A DNA stretch of 64,000 nucleotides from NCBI RefSeq assembly GCF_950295315.1, contig NC_080168.1, forward strand, positions 62,085,838 through 62,149,837, in the 5' to 3' direction. The position numbers were made by a program, and so were the translations under genes. This document shows positions 62,511-64,000 of this stretch, one piece after another. The DNA is from Erinaceus europaeus (taxonomy: Eukaryota > Chordata > Mammalia > Eulipotyphla > Erinaceidae). A model generated the notes under the pieces. It saw only the letters and a list, made by a program, of their open reading frames with translations. It was not told the origin of the DNA and did no database searches. Every line of letters starts with the position of its first letter. The stretch's first letter is position 1.

Positions 62511-62943
62511 ACATTTCATTCCACACATTACTTTATTCTCTGAAGGCTGCTAGATTGTAGCTGTACCTTCTGGTAGGATAGAGTCACTGGGAATGAAGTG
62601 AAATTAAGAAATAAAATAAAATAAACCAGTGCCTGCCTAACTCTTTCTGGGGTGGTTTTCAGGGTCTGTAAATTCACTTTAACAATTTAAGGAATCTCCT
62701 CTGTTATTGGGGGTATGCCTTTTATCCCCACTGGCGTGGTCTTTGCATATGTTAAGCACTGCACCTGAATTCTTATTCTAAATGAATGACTGCTACTCAT
62801 CGCTGGATTTGACTGTTATTTTTAGTATAGTGTGTATTCATCAAGGTCAGTCTAAACTGTTTTCTGACTGCTGTACAAGCTCCAGGGAGTGAACATTGGA
62901 GTCCCTCTGTTGGTGATTGAAGTTGGTTATGAATAAAGTTGAC
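62511..62943. other. Unassigned DNA
   Basis: Only a short AAAAT tract near 62608 stands out. Confidence 0.3.
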
Positions 62944-62956
62944 CTCTCAGAACCTT

Positions 62957-63199
62957 TCTTTTTCTTTTTTTATGTTTTTTTTCTTTCTTTATAAACTTTC
63001 ATTTTATTTGACAGGACAGAGAGAAATTGAGAGGGGACAGGAAACAGTGAAAGAGAGTCAAAGAGACACCTGCAGCCCTGCTACACTACTCAGAAAGCTC
63101 CCCCTCCCCTGAACCCCCACTGGTGGGGACAGGGGCTTGAACCTGGGTTCTGGAACATGGTTACATGTGCCCTTAACCAAGTGAGTCCCCACCAGGCCC
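62957..63199 (-). mobile_element. SINE-A copy
   Basis: 'gacagagagaaattgagagg', 'cacctgcagccctgctacac' and 'gcttgaacctgggttctgg'. Flanks 'ctcagaacctttctt' and 'ctcagaatctttctt' (63200-63214) are the target duplication. Confidence 0.85.
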
Positions 63200-63514
63200 C
63201 TCAGAATCTTTCTTAACTGTTAGACTCACCTATGCACCCTACACTCTTCCTACTCCTTCCCACACACAGTCCCTCACTCCATTCCAATCTGAGGCATAAA
63301 TTCAGTCTGACGGTTTCTATAAATCTCATGTACAAGGTTGTGAGAACATTTCATTCAGAACCTGGGATATTACAATCAAATGCTGTTCCACTGACAACAC
63401 TACTGAGAGTGAAACTATGGCCGGGTTTCTATTATGTCCACAGGGAATCATTACTCTGGCTTCTTCCTTACCTTTGTTTCTTTTGTTTTCTTTCTTTCTT
63501 CAGTTCTTAAATGT

Positions 63515-63650
63515 TGTTGTTGTTGCCAGAGTGCTACTACTCTGGATTATTTTTTCATACCGAGGGAGAGAGGGAATGACACTATAAAAGCAAAGTTTCC
63601 CCGGTGCAGTAAGGAGGTGGCCTCAAACCCAGGTCACACACATGTCAAAG
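63515..63650 (-). mobile_element. Old SINE relic
   Basis: 'gttgccagagtgctactact' and 'ggtggcctcaaacccaggtc' resemble reverse tRNA-type SINE ends. Family not assigned. Confidence 0.4.
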
Positions 63651-63724
63651 AAGAAATCCACCCTCCATGAGTTTTCTTGCCAGCTTCTTCCTTGCTTTTC
63701 AATAGACTTTAGAAATTCCTTTTA

Positions 63725-64000
63725 TTTTTTTTTAATTTTATTTATTTATTTTTATTTTTTCCCTTTTGTTGCCCTTGTTGTTTATCATTGTTGTTGTTAT
63801 TATTGTTGTTGTTATTGCTGTTGTTGTTGTTGGATAGGACAGAGAGAAATCAAGAGAGGAGGGGAAGACAGAGAGGGGGAGAGAAATACAGACACCTGAA
63901 GACCTGCTTCACCATCTGTGAAGTGAACCCCCTGCAGGTGTGGAGCCGGGGGCTTGAACCAGGATTCTTATACCAGTCCTTGTGCTTTGTGCCATTTGTG
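63725..64000 (-). mobile_element. SINE-B copy, cut by the window edge
   Basis: Tail 'ttatttttattttttccctt', AAT/AAC-rich part and 'gagccgggggcttgaacc'; the head runs off the window. Confidence 0.88.

Overview
This window looks like mammalian intergenic DNA that has been filled, layer upon layer, by retrotransposons. I find no host protein-coding exon, rRNA, tRNA gene, CpG-island promoter of a host gene, CRISPR array or bacterial feature. The dominant repeats are tRNA-type SINEs of the kind I associate with hedgehogs (Erinaceidae, probably Erinaceus). That species call rests on recognising the SINE and L1 3'-end sequences, so it is inference of moderate confidence.

Family names used here are local labels. 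SINE-A: about 210 bp, tail of the type 'caataaataaagat'. SINE-B: about 280 bp, with tRNA-like A and B boxes and a long AAC/AAT-rich 3' part. SINE-B': SINE-B head plus an extra 3' module containing 'ggagcagtggattc'. SINE-C, SINE-D and SINE-E: older, degraded tRNA-type SINEs. L1 type I: 3'UTR of about 1.3 kb whose last 460 bp are shared with many short 3' fragments. L1 type II: a different, short 3'UTR ending near 'cccaataaagaaat'.

Layout. 0-5 kb: an L1 (L1-1) inside a SINE-B inside an older L1 3' end, then a perfect 29-bp inverted repeat around an ancient L1 piece. 5.8-11.5 kb: a chain of three insertions at one A-rich site, ending in L1-2 (+ strand, 5'-truncated, with an apparent 3' transduction). 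11.5-33 kb: SINEs, L1 3' ends, microsatellites, an old L1 copy carrying three short hairpins, and a 1.9-kb repeat-poor island (29.9-31.8 kb). 33.3-36.1 kb: a SINE-A split by L1-3 and a SINE-B, with all three target-site duplications still readable. 36.75-42.49 kb: L1-4 (- strand), nearly full length, with an intact 304-codon ORF1, a two-monomer promoter with YY1-like sites, and a broken ORF2. 42.5-64 kb: more SINEs and L1 3' ends, a split ERVL-MaLR-type LTR with a large CT-rich expansion, and several microsatellites.

Function. The only complete reading frame I would call real is L1-4 ORF1. ORF2 is disabled in every copy. L1-2 and L1-4 share two ORF2 lesions (the same TAG stop and the same one-base deletion 55 bp further on), so they appear to descend from a source that was already defective and had to be copied in trans. 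The other recurrent theme is short inverted copies and hairpins that look like template switching during DNA synthesis.
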